64,000 bases of DNA from Mycolicibacterium austroafricanum (GTDB taxonomy: Bacteria > Actinomycetota > Actinomycetes > Mycobacteriales > Mycobacteriaceae). The notes beneath the pieces are model-generated. The model saw only the letters and a program-made list of their open reading frames with translations, made no database searches and had not been told where the DNA came from. The stretch spans positions 1 to 64,000 of the forward strand of contig NZ_CACSIP010000013.1 of the NCBI RefSeq assembly GCF_902705885.1, read 5' to 3'. Positions 16,939 to 25,818 of this stretch are shown piece by piece. Within the stretch, counting starts at the first letter, position 1. Every line of letters begins with the position of its first letter. The translations under genes were made by a program, and so were the position numbers.

Positions 16939-18032
16939 GGCGCTTCCAGCGTCGCCGCCGCGGCCGCGGCCAGCACATCACCCATGTCGTGGCGACGCTC
17001 CCAGGCCCGCCGCTGACGCATCGCACCATTGCCCAGCTCGGCGATCCGTGCCAGCCCGGTCGTCACCAACTCGTAGTCACCGGCGGCCTCCAACGCTGGG
17101 CGGACCCTGTCCACCAGACCTTCGAGGAGCTCGAGGGCGGGCGCCGTGGCGCGGTTCTGCAGATCAACACCGTCGCCGTCGAGTCCGTCGCGGGCGGCCT
17201 TCCAGTACGCGGCCTTCAGCAGGAACGGCGCCAGCGACAACGTGTGTTCACCGCGCCGGGCGTCGTCGAGGGCCGTGGTCACGCATCCCCGGACCAGCGC
17301 GGCGAACAACACCGTCTCGGCCACCGTGGCGGGGACGTCGGCGACCCGAACCTCCACGGTCGGGAAGTTCGCCGACGGCCGGACATCCCAGTAGACCATT
17401 CCGGGGTCGCGCATCACTCCGGTGTCGCACAACAGCTGTACCGCTGCGTCGTACTCCTCGGCGGAGCCGAACTGGGGCGGCGGGCCGGCGCTGGGCCAGC
17501 GCGCCCACAGCACGCTTCGCCAGCTGGCATGGCCGGTGTCGGTGTTGCGGTAGATGGCCGAGTTCGCGGTCAGCGCCAGCAGCTGCGGCAACCAGGGCCG
17601 CAACCGGTTGCTGACGGCGATGGCGGCGTCGCGATCGGGTACCGCGACGTGCACGTGGGCGCCACAGATGCCTTGCTCGTGGGCGATCATGCCGAACATC
17701 TCGCCGATGTCGCGGTAGCGCGGGGTGTCGGTCACCGGAAACTCCCGGGGCAGCGTCGGAGGTAACCCGACGGCGAGCAGCTGCGCCCTGGTTCGTTCGG
17801 CGGCGTTGGCCGCGGTGCGGCGCAACCGAACCAGTTGCTCGCGTAGCTCGTCGGTCTCGGTGACGACGCCGGTCGCGGTCTCGACCTGGCAGCTGGTCAG
17901 CTCGAGCTGCAGTTCGACGCCGTGCTCGGCGGCGCGGTCGGCCACCGACTTGTTGCGCGCCACCGGCGCGCCCGAGGTCGGGTCGACGAGGAGGAACTCC
18001 TCCTCGACGCCGAGCGTGGGTGTGGTCGTCAT
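16935..18032 (-). CDS. Carboxylate-amine ligase, YbdK-type glutamate-cysteine ligase (Rv0433-like)
   Basis: The protein has 365 residues. [13 protein letters not shown] at the start and the [23 protein letters not shown] and [20 protein letters not shown] motifs define the GCS2/YbdK ATP-grasp-related family. These join glutamate to an amine with weak gamma-glutamylcysteine ligase activity in vitro. Mycobacteria use mycothiol rather than glutathione, so the physiological substrate is open. It is convergent with rskA and divergent from the F420-oxidoreductase gene. Confidence 0.88.
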   Translation of the reverse strand: MTTTPTLGVEEEFLLVDPTSGAPVARNKSVADRAAEHGVELQLELTSCQVETATGVVTETDELREQLVRLRRTAANAAERTRAQLLAVGLPPTLPREFPVTDTPRYRDIGEMFGMIAHEQGICGAHVHVAVPDRDAAIAVSNRLRPWLPQLLALTANSAIYRNTDTGHASWRSVLWARWPSAGPPPQFGSAEEYDAAVQLLCDTGVMRDPGMVYWDVRPSANFPTVEVRVADVPATVAETVLFAALVRGCVTTALDDARRGEHTLSLAPFLLKAAYWKAARDGLDGDGVDLQNRATAPALELLEGLVDRVRPALEAAGDYELVTTGLARIAELGNGAMRQRRAWERRHDMGDVLAAAAAATLEAP

Positions 18033-18131
18033 GGTGAAAAACCGATCCGGCCCGTCGGATGGTTCAACGACGGGCCGGATCTGGGTGAGAAAGTCACTCG
18101 CCCATATGCCCGGCGCCCGTCCGCCTCAAAC

Positions 18132-18977
18132 ATGGCGCCTACGATCACTTTTGTGGCCAAAGATTTCCGGTTCGGCGTGGGCGTCACGCGGGGTGGCTCA
18201 CGGACGGCGCTCGAGGAGACGGCGCGCCGGGCCGAGGGGCTCGGATTCGACATCATGCACGTCCCCGACCATCTCGGCGGTGTCGCACCGTTCCCGGTCA
18301 TGACCGCCATCGCGATGGCAACCTCGACGCTGCGGGTGGGCACGTTCGTCATCAACTCCGCGTTCTATCGGCCCGCACTGCTGGCCCGCGATGTGGCCGC
18401 GCTGCACGAGCTCAGCGACGGCCGGTTCGAGCTCGGGCTGGGCACCGGCTACGTCAGGGAAGAGTTCGACGCCGCGGGGATCCCGTTTCCGAGTGCGGGC
18501 GAGCGCGTCGACCACCTCAAGCACACCACCGCCTACCTGGCCGAGCACCTGCCTGAGGTGCCGATCATGATCGCTGGCAATGGCGACCGGGTGCTGCGTA
18601 CCGCCGCGCGCTGCGCCGACATCATCGGGCTGACCGGCGGAGACCGGGCCCCGAGTGGCGACGAGGATCCGCTGGCCGACCGGATCGCGTTCGTACGTGC
18701 GGCCGCTGGTGAGCGCTTCGACGAACTGGAGCTCAACGTGGCCGTCACCGCGATGCCGGTCGACGACTCCGGACGGCCCGATCTGACGATCACCCGTTAC
18801 TCCCTGCCGGGGCTGTCCGACGACGAGCTGCTGCGCCACCCCGGGGTGCTGTCCGGGTCGACACCGGCGATCGCCGAGCGGATTCGCGGCTATCGCGACA
18901 CGTACGGCATCAGCTACGTGATCGTGCAGGCACGCCACGCCGAGGCGTTCGCGAAGGTGATCGCGCTGCTGAAGTAG
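18132..18977 (+). CDS. F420-dependent luciferase-like oxidoreductase
   Basis: The protein has 281 residues and a luciferase-like TIM barrel. Diagnostic segments are FRFGVGVTRGGSRTALEETA, HVPDHLGGVAPFPVMTAIAM, DVAALHELSDGRFELGLGTG and the C-terminal YGISYVIVQARHAEAFAKVI. This combination fits a mycobacterial F420-dependent subfamily acting on an unknown substrate. ATG 18132 is the nearest start to the barrel; GTG 18153 is a shorter option. The 99 bp upstream gap is shared with the divergent ligase. Confidence 0.85.
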   Translation: MAPTITFVAKDFRFGVGVTRGGSRTALEETARRAEGLGFDIMHVPDHLGGVAPFPVMTAIAMATSTLRVGTFVINSAFYRPALLARDVAALHELSDGRFELGLGTGYVREEFDAAGIPFPSAGERVDHLKHTTAYLAEHLPEVPIMIAGNGDRVLRTAARCADIIGLTGGDRAPSGDEDPLADRIAFVRAAAGERFDELELNVAVTAMPVDDSGRPDLTITRYSLPGLSDDELLRHPGVLSGSTPAIAERIRGYRDTYGISYVIVQARHAEAFAKVIALLK

Positions 18978-18986
18978 CGGCCGCGG

Positions 18987-19256
18987 TCACAGATAGAGGT
19001 ACAGGGCCGACAGGAGCGCCCACATTCCCACGCAGTAGAGCTCGAACGCGGCCCGCAGCGGCAGCGGCGCATGGCGCAGTTCCATGAAGTCCAGTCCCAC
19101 CAGGCGCACCTTGATCGCGGCGATGCCCAGGACGAGGACCGCCACCAGGGAACCCGTGCCGTGTTCGGCGCCAACGGCCCAGGACAGCACCGTCGCGGCG
19201 ACCAGGATCAGCCAACTGACCCCGGCGCGGTTCTTCAGCAGGTTGAGGGCGGTCAT
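18987..19256 (-). CDS. Cytochrome c oxidase subunit IV-like membrane protein
   Basis: The protein has 89 residues and three predicted membrane segments (about 13-30, 35-52, 70-88). The sequence around ELRHAPLPLRAAFELYCVGM matches the prokaryotic COX4/NorF-like small subunit family. It starts one base before the end of the subunit III-like gene (TGATG), so the two are translationally coupled. Confidence 0.7.
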   Translation of the reverse strand: MTALNLLKNRAGVSWLILVAATVLSWAVGAEHGTGSLVAVLVLGIAAIKVRLVGLDFMELRHAPLPLRAAFELYCVGMWALLSALYLYL

Positions 19257-19837
19257 CAGCTCACCAGATACAGCAGTGCGAACAGGAAGATCCACAGCAG
19301 GTCGACCAGGTGCCAGAAGCAGGCGGCGCCTTCGACGAGTGCGGTGCGGGTCGCGGTGAGTTCGGCCCGCCGGGTCTGGGTGAGCACAAACGACAGCGCG
19401 GCCAGGCCGAGGCAGACGTGGAACAGGTGCAGCCCGGTGAGGATGAAGTAGTACAGGTAGAAGTCGTTGGCGCCGGGTCCGTGTCCTGCGGCGGCCAACG
19501 AGACGTACTCGAACACCTTCAGCGCGATGAAGACCAGACCGCACGCGATCCCCCCAGCTACCGCGCGGGTAGCGATCGATCCGGCGCCGGCCCGCAGGGC
19601 GTTCAGCGCCAGCACCACCAGCAGCGAGCTGGTGAGCAGGACCAGGGTGTTGAGCACGCCGACGCCTAGGTGCAGGGTGGTGCGCGCGACGTCGAACACC
19701 TCGGGGGCTTTAGCGCGCTCGACGAGAAAGGTGACGAAGAAGGCGCCGAAAACCAGCATGTCGCCGAACAGGAAGACCCAGGTGCCACTCTCCCCGGGGA
19801 TCCGCCGGGTGTCCGGCGGCGTCACGGTGTCTGTCAC
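19256..19837 (-). CDS. Heme-copper oxidase subunit III-like protein (NorE type)
   Basis: The protein has 193 residues from GTG 19837. RRIPGESGTWVFLFGDMLVF at the N-terminus, the FEYVSLAAAGHG segment, YYFILTGLHLFHVCLGLAAL and FWHLVDLLWIFLFALLYLVS at the end are the signature of subunit III/NorE proteins with about five helices. No subunit I or II gene is near, so this is an orphan subunit, perhaps serving a heme-copper or NO-reductase-type enzyme encoded elsewhere. It overlaps its upstream neighbour by 4 bp. Confidence 0.85.
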   Translation of the reverse strand: MTDTVTPPDTRRIPGESGTWVFLFGDMLVFGAFFVTFLVERAKAPEVFDVARTTLHLGVGVLNTLVLLTSSLLVVLALNALRAGAGSIATRAVAGGIACGLVFIALKVFEYVSLAAAGHGPGANDFYLYYFILTGLHLFHVCLGLAALSFVLTQTRRAELTATRTALVEGAACFWHLVDLLWIFLFALLYLVS

Positions 19838-20553
19838 GCCAGCGCGGCCTGCTCGGCCTTGATCGACTTCAGCATCACCGCGGTGGTGGAGAACAGCCAC
19901 ACCACCAGAACCAGACCCGGGATGTAGAAGGCGAACACGCCGTTCCAGGCCAGCGGCCCGTCGTTGAACACCACCACCACGCAACCCGGCAGCGACAGCG
20001 TGGCCACCCACAGGTTGAGGTAGCCGTACCAGCGCGGGAACGTCGGCGGGTCGGCCTTGTCGGTGAACGCCGCGATCGCCAGGGTGATGTTCTGGACGAT
20101 GATCGTGCCGACGATGCCGATGAACCACAGCCAGAACACGTCGTTGAGCGCCTGGGTGAGTTCGGCGGACCGCTCTTCGGGACGGTAGGCGGCCACGCCG
20201 AGGAAGAACTGCGGGAACAGCAGTGCCGGGACGAAGACCGTCGCGGCCATCAGCTGGGTCATCGACAGCATCCCCCAGCCGCCCTCGGCCCGGCGGATCC
20301 GCAACACGATCGTCGCCAGGAACGGCAGCGCGAGCGCCGCGCTCAGCAGCGCTCCGGAGACGCCGAAGCGGATCCACAGCTTCTGGTCGACGAAGAACGC
20401 GGCGATCTCGTCGGCCGGAGCCGCCGGGGACAGCGGCGGGAAGAGCTGGGCGATACCGGAGAAGCTGGCGCCGTACAGAAGGATCATGATGCTGCCCGAC
20501 CAGGCGCCGATGCGTTGCAGTGTCAGCTCCACGGCTGGCACGCTACCGGCCAT
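19834..20553 (-). CDS. Polytopic membrane protein of unknown function, linked to oxidase subunit III
   Basis: The protein has 239 residues and six to seven predicted membrane segments (around 18-35, 60-85, 95-120, 145-165, 180-200, 215-232). Conserved-looking features are a PPLSPAAPADEIAAFF periplasmic loop and the RWYGYLNLWVATLSLPGCVV helix. I do not recognise a family. It begins the three-gene oxidase-subunit-like operon, so a role in assembly or electron input to the same complex is plausible but unproven. Confidence 0.6.
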   Translation of the reverse strand: MAGSVPAVELTLQRIGAWSGSIMILLYGASFSGIAQLFPPLSPAAPADEIAAFFVDQKLWIRFGVSGALLSAALALPFLATIVLRIRRAEGGWGMLSMTQLMAATVFVPALLFPQFFLGVAAYRPEERSAELTQALNDVFWLWFIGIVGTIIVQNITLAIAAFTDKADPPTFPRWYGYLNLWVATLSLPGCVVVVFNDGPLAWNGVFAFYIPGLVLVVWLFSTTAVMLKSIKAEQAALA

Positions 20554-20641
20554 CCCCGATGTTTTGACACTTTTGCCAAAACTTGGTGCTGCCGCGGTTC
20601 CCGGACCGCGCCGGCACCCGGGTAAGCTGCCAGCGGTGTCA

Positions 20642-20717
20642 GCCCCCGTAGCTCAGGGGATAGAGCACGGCTCTCCTAAAGCCGGTGTCGCAGGTTCGAA
20701 TCCTGCCGGGGGCACCA
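20642..20717 (+). tRNA. tRNA-Arg (anticodon CCU)
   Basis: A complete cloverleaf. The acceptor stem GCCCCCG pairs with CGGGGGC, the D-arm is GCTC-AGGGGATA-GAGC, and the anticodon stem CGGCT/AGCCG encloses loop CTCCTAA with anticodon CCT. The T-arm is GCAGG-TTCGAAT-CCTGC. Discriminator A is at 20714, followed by an encoded CCA (20715-20717). It decodes AGG, a rare codon in this GC-rich genome. Confidence 0.97.
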
Positions 20718-20821
20718 CCTTAGTTCGCAGGCGCACCCACACGAGCCGCGCCTAGTGTGCGGCCAGAGCGGAATTCGGGGCCGTCTGACGCGCTGAGTAC
20801 ACACTCGGTGAGGATGGTGAC

Positions 20822-20863
20822 GTGCGCCTGCTGCTGATCGCCGACACGCATGTCCCGACCAGG
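20822..20863 (+). pseudogene. 5' stub of a metallophosphoesterase gene; surrounding gap otherwise empty
   Basis: GTG at 20822 opens RLLLIADTHVPTR, the conserved first motif (DxH) of YfcE/MJ0936-type phosphodiesterases. All similarity then stops and the frame becomes Pro/Arg-rich filler. The rest of 20718-21083 contains no gene I can support on either strand. A truncation just downstream of a tRNA gene suggests an old deletion or integration event. Confidence 0.45.
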
Positions 20864-21083
20864 CCACCGCCGCCGCAACCACCTCGCAGGCAAGCACCCC
20901 GAAGCCCGAAGCGGTTGATGACGGCGAAGGCCCCCAGAAACGGGAAATGCGTTCCGCCGCCACCTGGTCCGGAGATCCATTTGAACCGGGGCCCTCGTAT
21001 CTGACTCTGTACCCAGTCCCCCAGGAATCCGACGAAGAACACCGCCACCACCCGCGCCTCCGCCGGGTGAAGTCGGTCGGGCG

Positions 21084-21770
21084 TCACTTGCCCCTGGTCT
21101 CGATCACCCGCGCCGCGACCTCGGTGAGCCGGGTGTTGCTGTCCTGCGACAGCTTGCGCAACATGTCGAACGCCGCGACGTCGTCGACGTCGTAGCGCTC
21201 CATGATGATGCCCTTGGCCTGCCCGATCCGGTCTCTGGTCGACAGCGCCGATTCCAGCTGCTCGCTCTGCCGGCTGGCCAGAATCGCGGCGGCGGCGTGG
21301 GCGGCGAGCACCGCGCCGATCGTCTCGGCCTCTGCGTTGAACACGTTCGGCTCGAAGGCGAACAGGTTCAGCGCACCCGCGGTCTGCGAGCTCGTGTAGA
21401 GCTTGAACGACAAGCCGCTCAGCACCCCGAGCTCGGCGGCCGCGGCCGAGTACATCGGCCAGCGCTCCTCGGAGCGGAAGTCGTCGGTGCGCACGATGAG
21501 GTCGTCGAGCGCCGCCTGTACACACGGGCCCTCGCGATACTTCATCTGCATCTCATCGAGCCGATGCGGTAGCTCGTCGGTGCCCGCCAGGGAGTCGAAC
21601 CTGCCTCCTTTGCCGATGAGCAGCACGCCCGCTGCATCAACGCCCGCGATCAGCTTCTTGGCCTCTGCGGTGACGTCGGACAGCACGTCTTCGGCCCGCC
21701 GCGGCGTGGCCGCCGTCCGTGCGAGCTCGGCCATTCTGTGCGCCAGCTCATGGTTCGCGGATTCGTCCAT
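21084..21770 (-). CDS. GAF-ANTAR response protein
   Basis: The protein has 228 residues. The N-terminal 150 or so form a GAF-like sensor (GVLLIGKGGRFDSLAGTDEL, YREGPCVQAALDD). The C-terminal 60 are an ANTAR RNA-binding domain (LESALSTRDRIGQAKGIIME, then RYDVDDVAAFDMLRKLS). ANTAR proteins act as antiterminators on paired RNA hexaloops. The ATG at 21770 is preferred because GGGGGAG lies at a good distance; 21788 is possible. No histidine kinase is adjacent. Confidence 0.9.
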   Translation of the reverse strand: MDESANHELAHRMAELARTAATPRRAEDVLSDVTAEAKKLIAGVDAAGVLLIGKGGRFDSLAGTDELPHRLDEMQMKYREGPCVQAALDDLIVRTDDFRSEERWPMYSAAAAELGVLSGLSFKLYTSSQTAGALNLFAFEPNVFNAEAETIGAVLAAHAAAAILASRQSEQLESALSTRDRIGQAKGIIMERYDVDDVAAFDMLRKLSQDSNTRLTEVAARVIETRGK

Positions 21771-21967
21771 TCCCCCAGACTCCCCCATCCGGAGCACGTC
21801 GTACAACCAGCGGGGTTTGCGGTGCTCCTGCGCGGGCAATGCAGCCATGAGGCAGAAGCGACGGTCGACCGTCACCTCTGTCAGGTCTCGTCGGTTCAGA
21901 CACGCAGCCGGCGGGGCCGCCCGCCTTTCGCTCCAGTCACTCCGTTAGTTGTAGTAACGTGCCGGGC

Positions 21968-23194
21968 ATGGGTACGCAGAGTGTGTGGATCCTGGGCGGG
22001 TACCAGAGCGACTTCGCCCGCAACTTCGACCGCGAAGGCCTCGATTTCTCCGATCTGACCGGCGAGATCGTCGACGCCACCCTCGATGCGGCGGGTCTCG
22101 ATGCCACCGACGTCGACGTCGTCCACGTCGCCAACGCGTTTGGTGAACTGTTCGCCCATCAGGGCCACCTGGGCGCGATGCCCGCCAGCGTCAACGAGGG
22201 ACTCTGGAACACCCCCGCGACCCGCCACGAAGCAGCGTGCGCATCGGGCAGCGTCGCGACCCTCGCGGCGATCGCCGACCTCCGCTCCGGCGCCTACCGC
22301 ACCGCGCTCGTCGCCGGGATCGAACTGGAGAAGACGGTGCCGGGCACCACCGCGACGGCGATTCTCGGCGCGGCTGCATGGACCGGTCACGAGGGCCAGG
22401 ACGCCAAATTCATGTGGCCGCACATGTTCGATTGTGTCGCCGCCGAGTACGACCTCCGGTACGGCCTGGACGAGGCACACCTGCGCGCCATCGCGGCGCT
22501 CAACTTCGCCAACGCCCGCGCCAACCCCAATGCCCAGACGCGAAGCTGGGCGGTTCCCCAGCCGATCACCGCCGAGGATCCCGACAACCCCGTGGTCGAA
22601 GGCCGGCTGCGACGCCTGGACTGCAGCCAGATCACCGACGGCGGCGCCGGGGTCGTCCTGGTCAGCGACGACTGGTTGGACGAGCACCCCGGAGTCCGCC
22701 CTCTGGGCCGGATCGACGGCTGGGGTCATCGAACCGTCGGCCTCGGGTTGCGGCGGAAGCTCGACCGCTCCCGCGACGACCCCGACGAGCAGTACGTGCT
22801 GCCCCACGTGCGCCTCGCCGTGCTCGACGCGTTCCGGCGCGGCGGCGTCACCCTCGACGACGTCGACGGATTCGAGGTGCACGACTGCTTCACACCGAGC
22901 GAGTACCTGGCGATCGACCACATCGGGCTCACCGGCCCGGGCGAATCGTGGAAGGCGATCGAGAACGGGGAGATCGAGATCGGCGGCCGGTTGCCCATCA
23001 ATCCCAGCGGGGGCCTGATCGGCGGCGGCCATCCCGTCGGCGCCTCGGGGGTCAGGATGCTGCTCGATGCCACCCGGCAGGTCAGTGGGACCGCCGGCGA
23101 CTATCAGGTCGAAGGCGCAAAAACGTTCGGCACGCTCAATTTCGGCGGCAGCACCGCCACCACCGTCAGCTTCGTCATCGGGAGTCCACAGTGA
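21968..23194 (+). CDS. Thiolase-family acetyl-CoA acetyltransferase
   Basis: The protein has 408 residues from ATG 21968 (GTG 21959 also possible). The nucleophile Cys is in HEAACASGSVA near residue 90, and the histidine motif in NPSGGLIGGGHPVGASG. The usual C-terminal CxG is replaced by NFGGSTAT, as in SCP-x/lipid-transfer-type thiolases, so it may cleave branched or steroid-like acyl-CoA rather than act as a standard thiolase. It overlaps the carotenoid oxygenase by 4 bp. Confidence 0.85.
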   Translation: MGTQSVWILGGYQSDFARNFDREGLDFSDLTGEIVDATLDAAGLDATDVDVVHVANAFGELFAHQGHLGAMPASVNEGLWNTPATRHEAACASGSVATLAAIADLRSGAYRTALVAGIELEKTVPGTTATAILGAAAWTGHEGQDAKFMWPHMFDCVAAEYDLRYGLDEAHLRAIAALNFANARANPNAQTRSWAVPQPITAEDPDNPVVEGRLRRLDCSQITDGGAGVVLVSDDWLDEHPGVRPLGRIDGWGHRTVGLGLRRKLDRSRDDPDEQYVLPHVRLAVLDAFRRGGVTLDDVDGFEVHDCFTPSEYLAIDHIGLTGPGESWKAIENGEIEIGGRLPINPSGGLIGGGHPVGASGVRMLLDATRQVSGTAGDYQVEGAKTFGTLNFGGSTATTVSFVIGSPQ

Positions 23195-24729
23195 GCCTTC
23201 ACACCCACCCAGAGGTCGTCGGCAAGTTCCTGTCCACCCTGCCCGAGCAGGACGACCATCCCTATCGCACCGGCCCGTGGCGACCCCAGACCACCGAGTG
23301 GGACGCCGACGACCTCGCTGTCGTCGAAGGCGAGATCCCGCGCGACCTCGACGGGGTGTATCTGCGCAACACGGAGAATCCGCTGCACCCCGCGCTGAAG
23401 CACTACCACCCGTTCGACGGGGATGGCATGCTGCACATCGTCGGGTTTCGGGACGGAAAAGCCTTCTACCGCAACAGATTCGTCCGTACTGACGCGTTCG
23501 ACGAGGAGAACGCCGCAGGCGGTCCACTGTGGCCCGGCATCGGCGAACCGGTGGAACTGGCACAGCGCGACTACGGTTGGGGCGCACGCACTCTGATGAA
23601 GGACGCCTCGTCGACCGACGTCGTGGTGCACCGCGGCACCGCGTTGACAAGCCACTACCAATGCGGCGACCTGTACCGCACCGATCCGTGTTCCGGTGAC
23701 GCCCTCGGCAAAGAGGACTGGCACGGAGCCTTCCCCTCGGAGTGGGGCGTGTCCGCTCATCCGAAGGTCGACGACCGCACCGGAGAACTGCTGTACTTCA
23801 GCTACAGCAAGCACGCCCCGCACCTGCGCTACGGCGTCGTCGACGACACCGGCCATGTCGTGCACCGCGTCGACGTCCCGCTGCCCGGTCCCCGACTGCC
23901 GCACGACATGGCGTTCACTGACAACTACGTGATACTCAACGACTTTCCGATGTTCTGGGATCCGGCGCTGCTCGAGTTCAATGTGCACGTTCCCGGCTTC
24001 CACCCCGACATACCGTCCCGGTTCGCGGTCCTCCCACGGCGCGGCGACACCTCGCAGATCAGGTGGTTCGAGGCCGACCCCACCTATGTGCTGCACTTCC
24101 CCAACGCCTACGAGGACGGCGACGAGATCGTGCTCGACGGGTTCTTCCAGGGTGACCCCGAACCCGCCGACGACGGCCGGGGTGACAAGTGGCAACGGCG
24201 ATTCCGGTTCCTTGCCATGGACCGCATGCAGTCACGGCTGCACCGGTGGCGCTTCAACCTGGTCACCGGCGAGGTGCGGGAGGAGCAGTTGTCGGACAGC
24301 ATCAGTGAGTTCGGCATGATCAACTCCGGTCACGCCGGACGTGCCTACCGCTACACCCACGCGGCCACCGCCAAACCCGGCTGGTTCCTGTTCGACGGGT
24401 TGGTCCGCCACGACGTGGAGACCGGCACCGAGGAACGATTCACCTTTGGCGACGGGGTGTTCGGCAGCGAAACGGCGATGGCGCCACGCACAGGCGACGG
24501 CACCGGCACGGCCGAGGACGACGGATACCTGGTGACACTCACCACCGACATGGCCGCCGACGCGTCCTACTGCCTGGTGTTCGACGCCGCGCGGGTCAGT
24601 GACGGTCCTGTGTGCAAACTCGCCCTGCCCGAGCGCATCTCGAGCGGAACCCACTCGACATGGGCACCGGGAGCCGACCTACGCCGATGGCGCGAGACCG
24701 ACAGCGCGGCAGCCGCGATCGGCCTGTAG
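23191..24729 (+). CDS. Carotenoid cleavage oxygenase (RPE65/CCO family)
   Basis: The protein has 512 residues, starting with a GTG that overlaps the thiolase stop. The four iron-ligand histidines are in recognisable contexts: VSAHPKVDD near residue 190, LPHDMAFTDNY near 232, VLHFPNAYEDGDEIVLDGFF near 297 and SGTHSTWAPG near the C-terminus. The family cleaves C=C bonds in carotenoids, apocarotenoids or stilbene-like compounds with non-heme Fe(II). Coupling with a thiolase suggests cleavage followed by CoA-dependent degradation; the substrate is not determined. Confidence 0.9.
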   Translation: MSLHTHPEVVGKFLSTLPEQDDHPYRTGPWRPQTTEWDADDLAVVEGEIPRDLDGVYLRNTENPLHPALKHYHPFDGDGMLHIVGFRDGKAFYRNRFVRTDAFDEENAAGGPLWPGIGEPVELAQRDYGWGARTLMKDASSTDVVVHRGTALTSHYQCGDLYRTDPCSGDALGKEDWHGAFPSEWGVSAHPKVDDRTGELLYFSYSKHAPHLRYGVVDDTGHVVHRVDVPLPGPRLPHDMAFTDNYVILNDFPMFWDPALLEFNVHVPGFHPDIPSRFAVLPRRGDTSQIRWFEADPTYVLHFPNAYEDGDEIVLDGFFQGDPEPADDGRGDKWQRRFRFLAMDRMQSRLHRWRFNLVTGEVREEQLSDSISEFGMINSGHAGRAYRYTHAATAKPGWFLFDGLVRHDVETGTEERFTFGDGVFGSETAMAPRTGDGTGTAEDDGYLVTLTTDMAADASYCLVFDAARVSDGPVCKLALPERISSGTHSTWAPGADLRRWRETDSAAAAIGL

Positions 24730-25614
24730 TTGGCGCCACCACCCAACGCCGTGGCCCAGATGCTCGGGATGCTGGGCGATGAATGGACGCTGCTGCTCAT
24801 CCAGCGTGCACTGCTGGGCGCCAGGCGCTACGGCGAATTCGCTGCGGCGCTTCCGGTCTCGAACTCGGTACTGAGCGCCAGGCTGCAATCGCTGGTCACC
24901 GATGGGTTCCTGATCCGCCTCGAGTACCAGACCAATCCATCACGTTCCGAATACCTGGTGACGCCGCGCAGTCGTTCACTGTGGCCGATGCTGGTCTCGA
25001 TCTGGGAATGGGAGCGCCGCTGGGTCGCCGACCATGCCGAGCAACTGCCCGGCATGCGGCACGAGGTGTGTGGCGGTGATTTCGCACCGCAGACTACCTG
25101 CCTGTCCTGCAACGGTGCGGCGAGTGAGAAAGACGTCACCGCACAATGGGGGCCGAGCGGCGGCTGGGGGCGATCCATCCCGGCGACCTCGAACCGCCGC
25201 CGGTCAGGTGGGCGCCGCAGCGGCGCCGTCGCGCTCTTCCCGCAGACGATGAGCGTGATCGGCGACCGGTGGGCGTTCGCCCTGCTGGTCGCGGCCTTCG
25301 TCGGGGTGTCCCGGTTCACCGACTTCCAGGCCCAACTCGGCGCCCCGCCCAGTACCGTCGCCGCACGCCTGTCGGTGTTCACCGACGAAGGAATCCTCCT
25401 CAGCACAGGTAACGGGTACCGGCTCACCGACAAGGGCCGGGCGTTCTTTCCCGTGCTGGTGACCGCGCTGCAGTGGACGCAACGCTGGTATCCCGACCCC
25501 GACGGTCCGGCAGTGGTCCTCACCCACACGGTGTGCGGCGGCCGGTTCGCCCCGGTTCTGGTCTGCGACCAGTGTCGCAAGCCGCTGCGCGGCGCACAGG
25601 TGGCGCCGGCCTAG
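24730..25614 (+). CDS. Double HxlR-type transcriptional regulator with two Cys-rich tails
   Basis: The protein has 294 residues and two complete HxlR winged-helix domains in one chain (about 8-95, LGDEWTLLLIQRALLGARRY; and about 170-255, IGDRWAFALLVAAFVGVSRF). Each is followed by a near-identical four-Cys/His segment (HEVCGGDFAPQTTCLSCNG and HTVCGGRFAPVLVCDQC), which could be a zinc ribbon. HxlR proteins normally work as homodimers, so this fusion may act as an intramolecular dimer. The start is TTG right after the oxygenase stop, so it is probably an autoregulated repressor of this operon. Confidence 0.85.
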   Translation: MAPPPNAVAQMLGMLGDEWTLLLIQRALLGARRYGEFAAALPVSNSVLSARLQSLVTDGFLIRLEYQTNPSRSEYLVTPRSRSLWPMLVSIWEWERRWVADHAEQLPGMRHEVCGGDFAPQTTCLSCNGAASEKDVTAQWGPSGGWGRSIPATSNRRRSGGRRSGAVALFPQTMSVIGDRWAFALLVAAFVGVSRFTDFQAQLGAPPSTVAARLSVFTDEGILLSTGNGYRLTDKGRAFFPVLVTALQWTQRWYPDPDGPAVVLTHTVCGGRFAPVLVCDQCRKPLRGAQVAPA

Positions 25615-25719
25615 CCGCGTCCGCCAGATCGTGGCCCAACCGGCACTGAAGCTGTTGCGGGACAGGGTGAGCCGAGGACAAGCGCGAATGCTGCCGGGTG
25701 AATTTCCCCAGAAACTGGG

Positions 25720-25746
25720 CTGGCACTCTCGCACCGAGAGTGCTAA
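25720..25746. promoter_or_regulatory. CIRCE element (HrcA operator)
   Basis: Left arm CTGGCACTC (25720-25728), 9-base spacer, right arm GAGTGCTAA (25738-25746). The right arm is a perfect match to the CIRCE consensus TTAGCACTC-N9-GAGTGCTAA; the left arm has two mismatches. It lies 72 bp upstream of the Hsp20 start, so the gene is expected to be repressed by HrcA and induced by heat. Confidence 0.85.
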
Positions 25747-25818
25747 TCTCGGCGGTGCACAGTGATTGGGTCGCCCGCCAGGGTGGCGGGCTCTGGATGA
25801 CATAGGAGGTGGATTGCT

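Noticed and set aside
20642-21083. An attachment-site duplication of the tRNA-Arg 3' end
   Set aside because: I looked for a second copy of the T-arm/acceptor sequence downstream and saw none in the window.
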